In this document: positions 6,158 to 6,275 of the stretch, in pieces
Numbering within the stretch: position 1 is the stretch's first letter
Layout: the number at the start of each line of letters is the position of its first letter
Assembly: GCA_902475475.1 (NCBI GenBank)
Contig: CABRZY010000107.1
Coordinates: 1 to 6,275, forward strand
Direction: 5' to 3'
DNA: 6,275 nucleotides
Source: an uncultured Collinsella sp.
GTDB taxonomy: Bacteria > Actinomycetota > Coriobacteriia > Coriobacteriales > Coriobacteriaceae
Position numbers and translations under genes: made by a program
Notes under the pieces: model-generated
Told to the model about the DNA's origin: nothing
The model's input: the letters and a program-made list of their open reading frames with translations, nothing else
The model's database searches: none

Positions 6158-6249
6158 TGGGCCCATCACAGGGACTTGAACCTGTGAAGGAGCGAGCGTA
6201 AAGAAAACGCGGAGCGTTTTTAGCGAGCTGGCGAGGACGCCGGCAGGGG
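6158..6249. repeat. Structured block of three hairpins with an antisense T-loop-like sequence
   Basis: Three inverted repeats follow one another: 6166-6172/6181-6187 (8-base loop), 6204-6210/6214-6220 (AAAACGC-GGA-GCGTTTT) and 6227-6233/6238-6244 (AGGA loop). A short direct repeat AGCGAGC occurs at 6191-6197 and 6222-6228. The first hairpin contains, on the - strand, AGGTTCAAGTCC, identical to the T-arm segment of tRNA-Leu at 6091-6102. The - strand cannot be folded into a complete tRNA: the T stem needs an extra base and no other arms are found. It may be a mobile-element or att-like remnant, or the leader of a gene beginning at the right edge. Identity unknown. Confidence 0.5.
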
Positions 6250-6275
6250 ATGATGATGGGAATCAAAAGGCTGGT

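Noticed and set aside
6154..6200. A second tRNA gene on the - strand
   Set aside because: Only a T-loop-like segment is found; the T stem does not pair correctly and no D arm, anticodon arm or acceptor stem is seen.
6117..6275. Open - strand frame of 52 codons running in from the right edge
   Set aside because: It passes through the tRNA terminator and T run and ends just behind the tRNA; its translation is not protein-like, though an incoming gene cannot be excluded.
6250..6275. Start of a new + strand gene at one of three consecutive ATG codons
   Set aside because: AGGGG lies nearby, but at most nine codons are visible, too few to call a gene.

Overview
The window looks like chromosomal DNA from a high-GC anaerobic actinobacterium. 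Codon style, the MetRS and RsmI sequences and the compact housekeeping layout fit a gut Coriobacteriia member, perhaps Collinsella-like. This placement is inference from memory of such genomes, not a search result. All protein genes are on the + strand.

Layout. Bases 24-53 hold an intrinsic terminator for a gene lying to the left. Bases 66-299 hold an array of four ~50-base inverted repeats with a ~62-base period. A leader region (300-493) with a possible promoter and a compact hairpin precedes a 353-aa intracellular GH5-like protein (494-1555). That protein has lost the acid/base glutamate of its family. Seven bases further on starts rsmI (1562-2440), so the two are probably one operon. A 69-base gap with a possible promoter and a clear ribosome binding site leads to metG (2510-4111). 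A strong terminator (4151-4187) separates metG from the overlapping pair rsmA-tatD (4219-5079 and 5069-5986). A promoter-tRNA-Leu(CAG)-terminator unit follows (5990-6153). The last ~120 bases contain no convincing gene but hold three hairpins, one carrying a tRNA T-loop-like sequence in antisense orientation.

How the genes relate. Four of the six genes serve translation: RsmI methylates C1402 of 16S rRNA in the decoding centre, RsmA dimethylates two adenosines near the 16S 3' end, MetRS charges initiator and elongator tRNA-Met, and tRNA-Leu reads CUG. TatD is a metal-dependent hydrolase often encoded beside metG and rsmA. The GH5-like protein is the outlier; its link to rsmI may be only co-transcription.

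The main points for a second look are the GH5-like protein with altered catalytic residues, the alternating-orientation repeat array with ~31-base phasing and base-pair covariation, and the structured block after tRNA-Leu. No complete new multi-gene system is visible.
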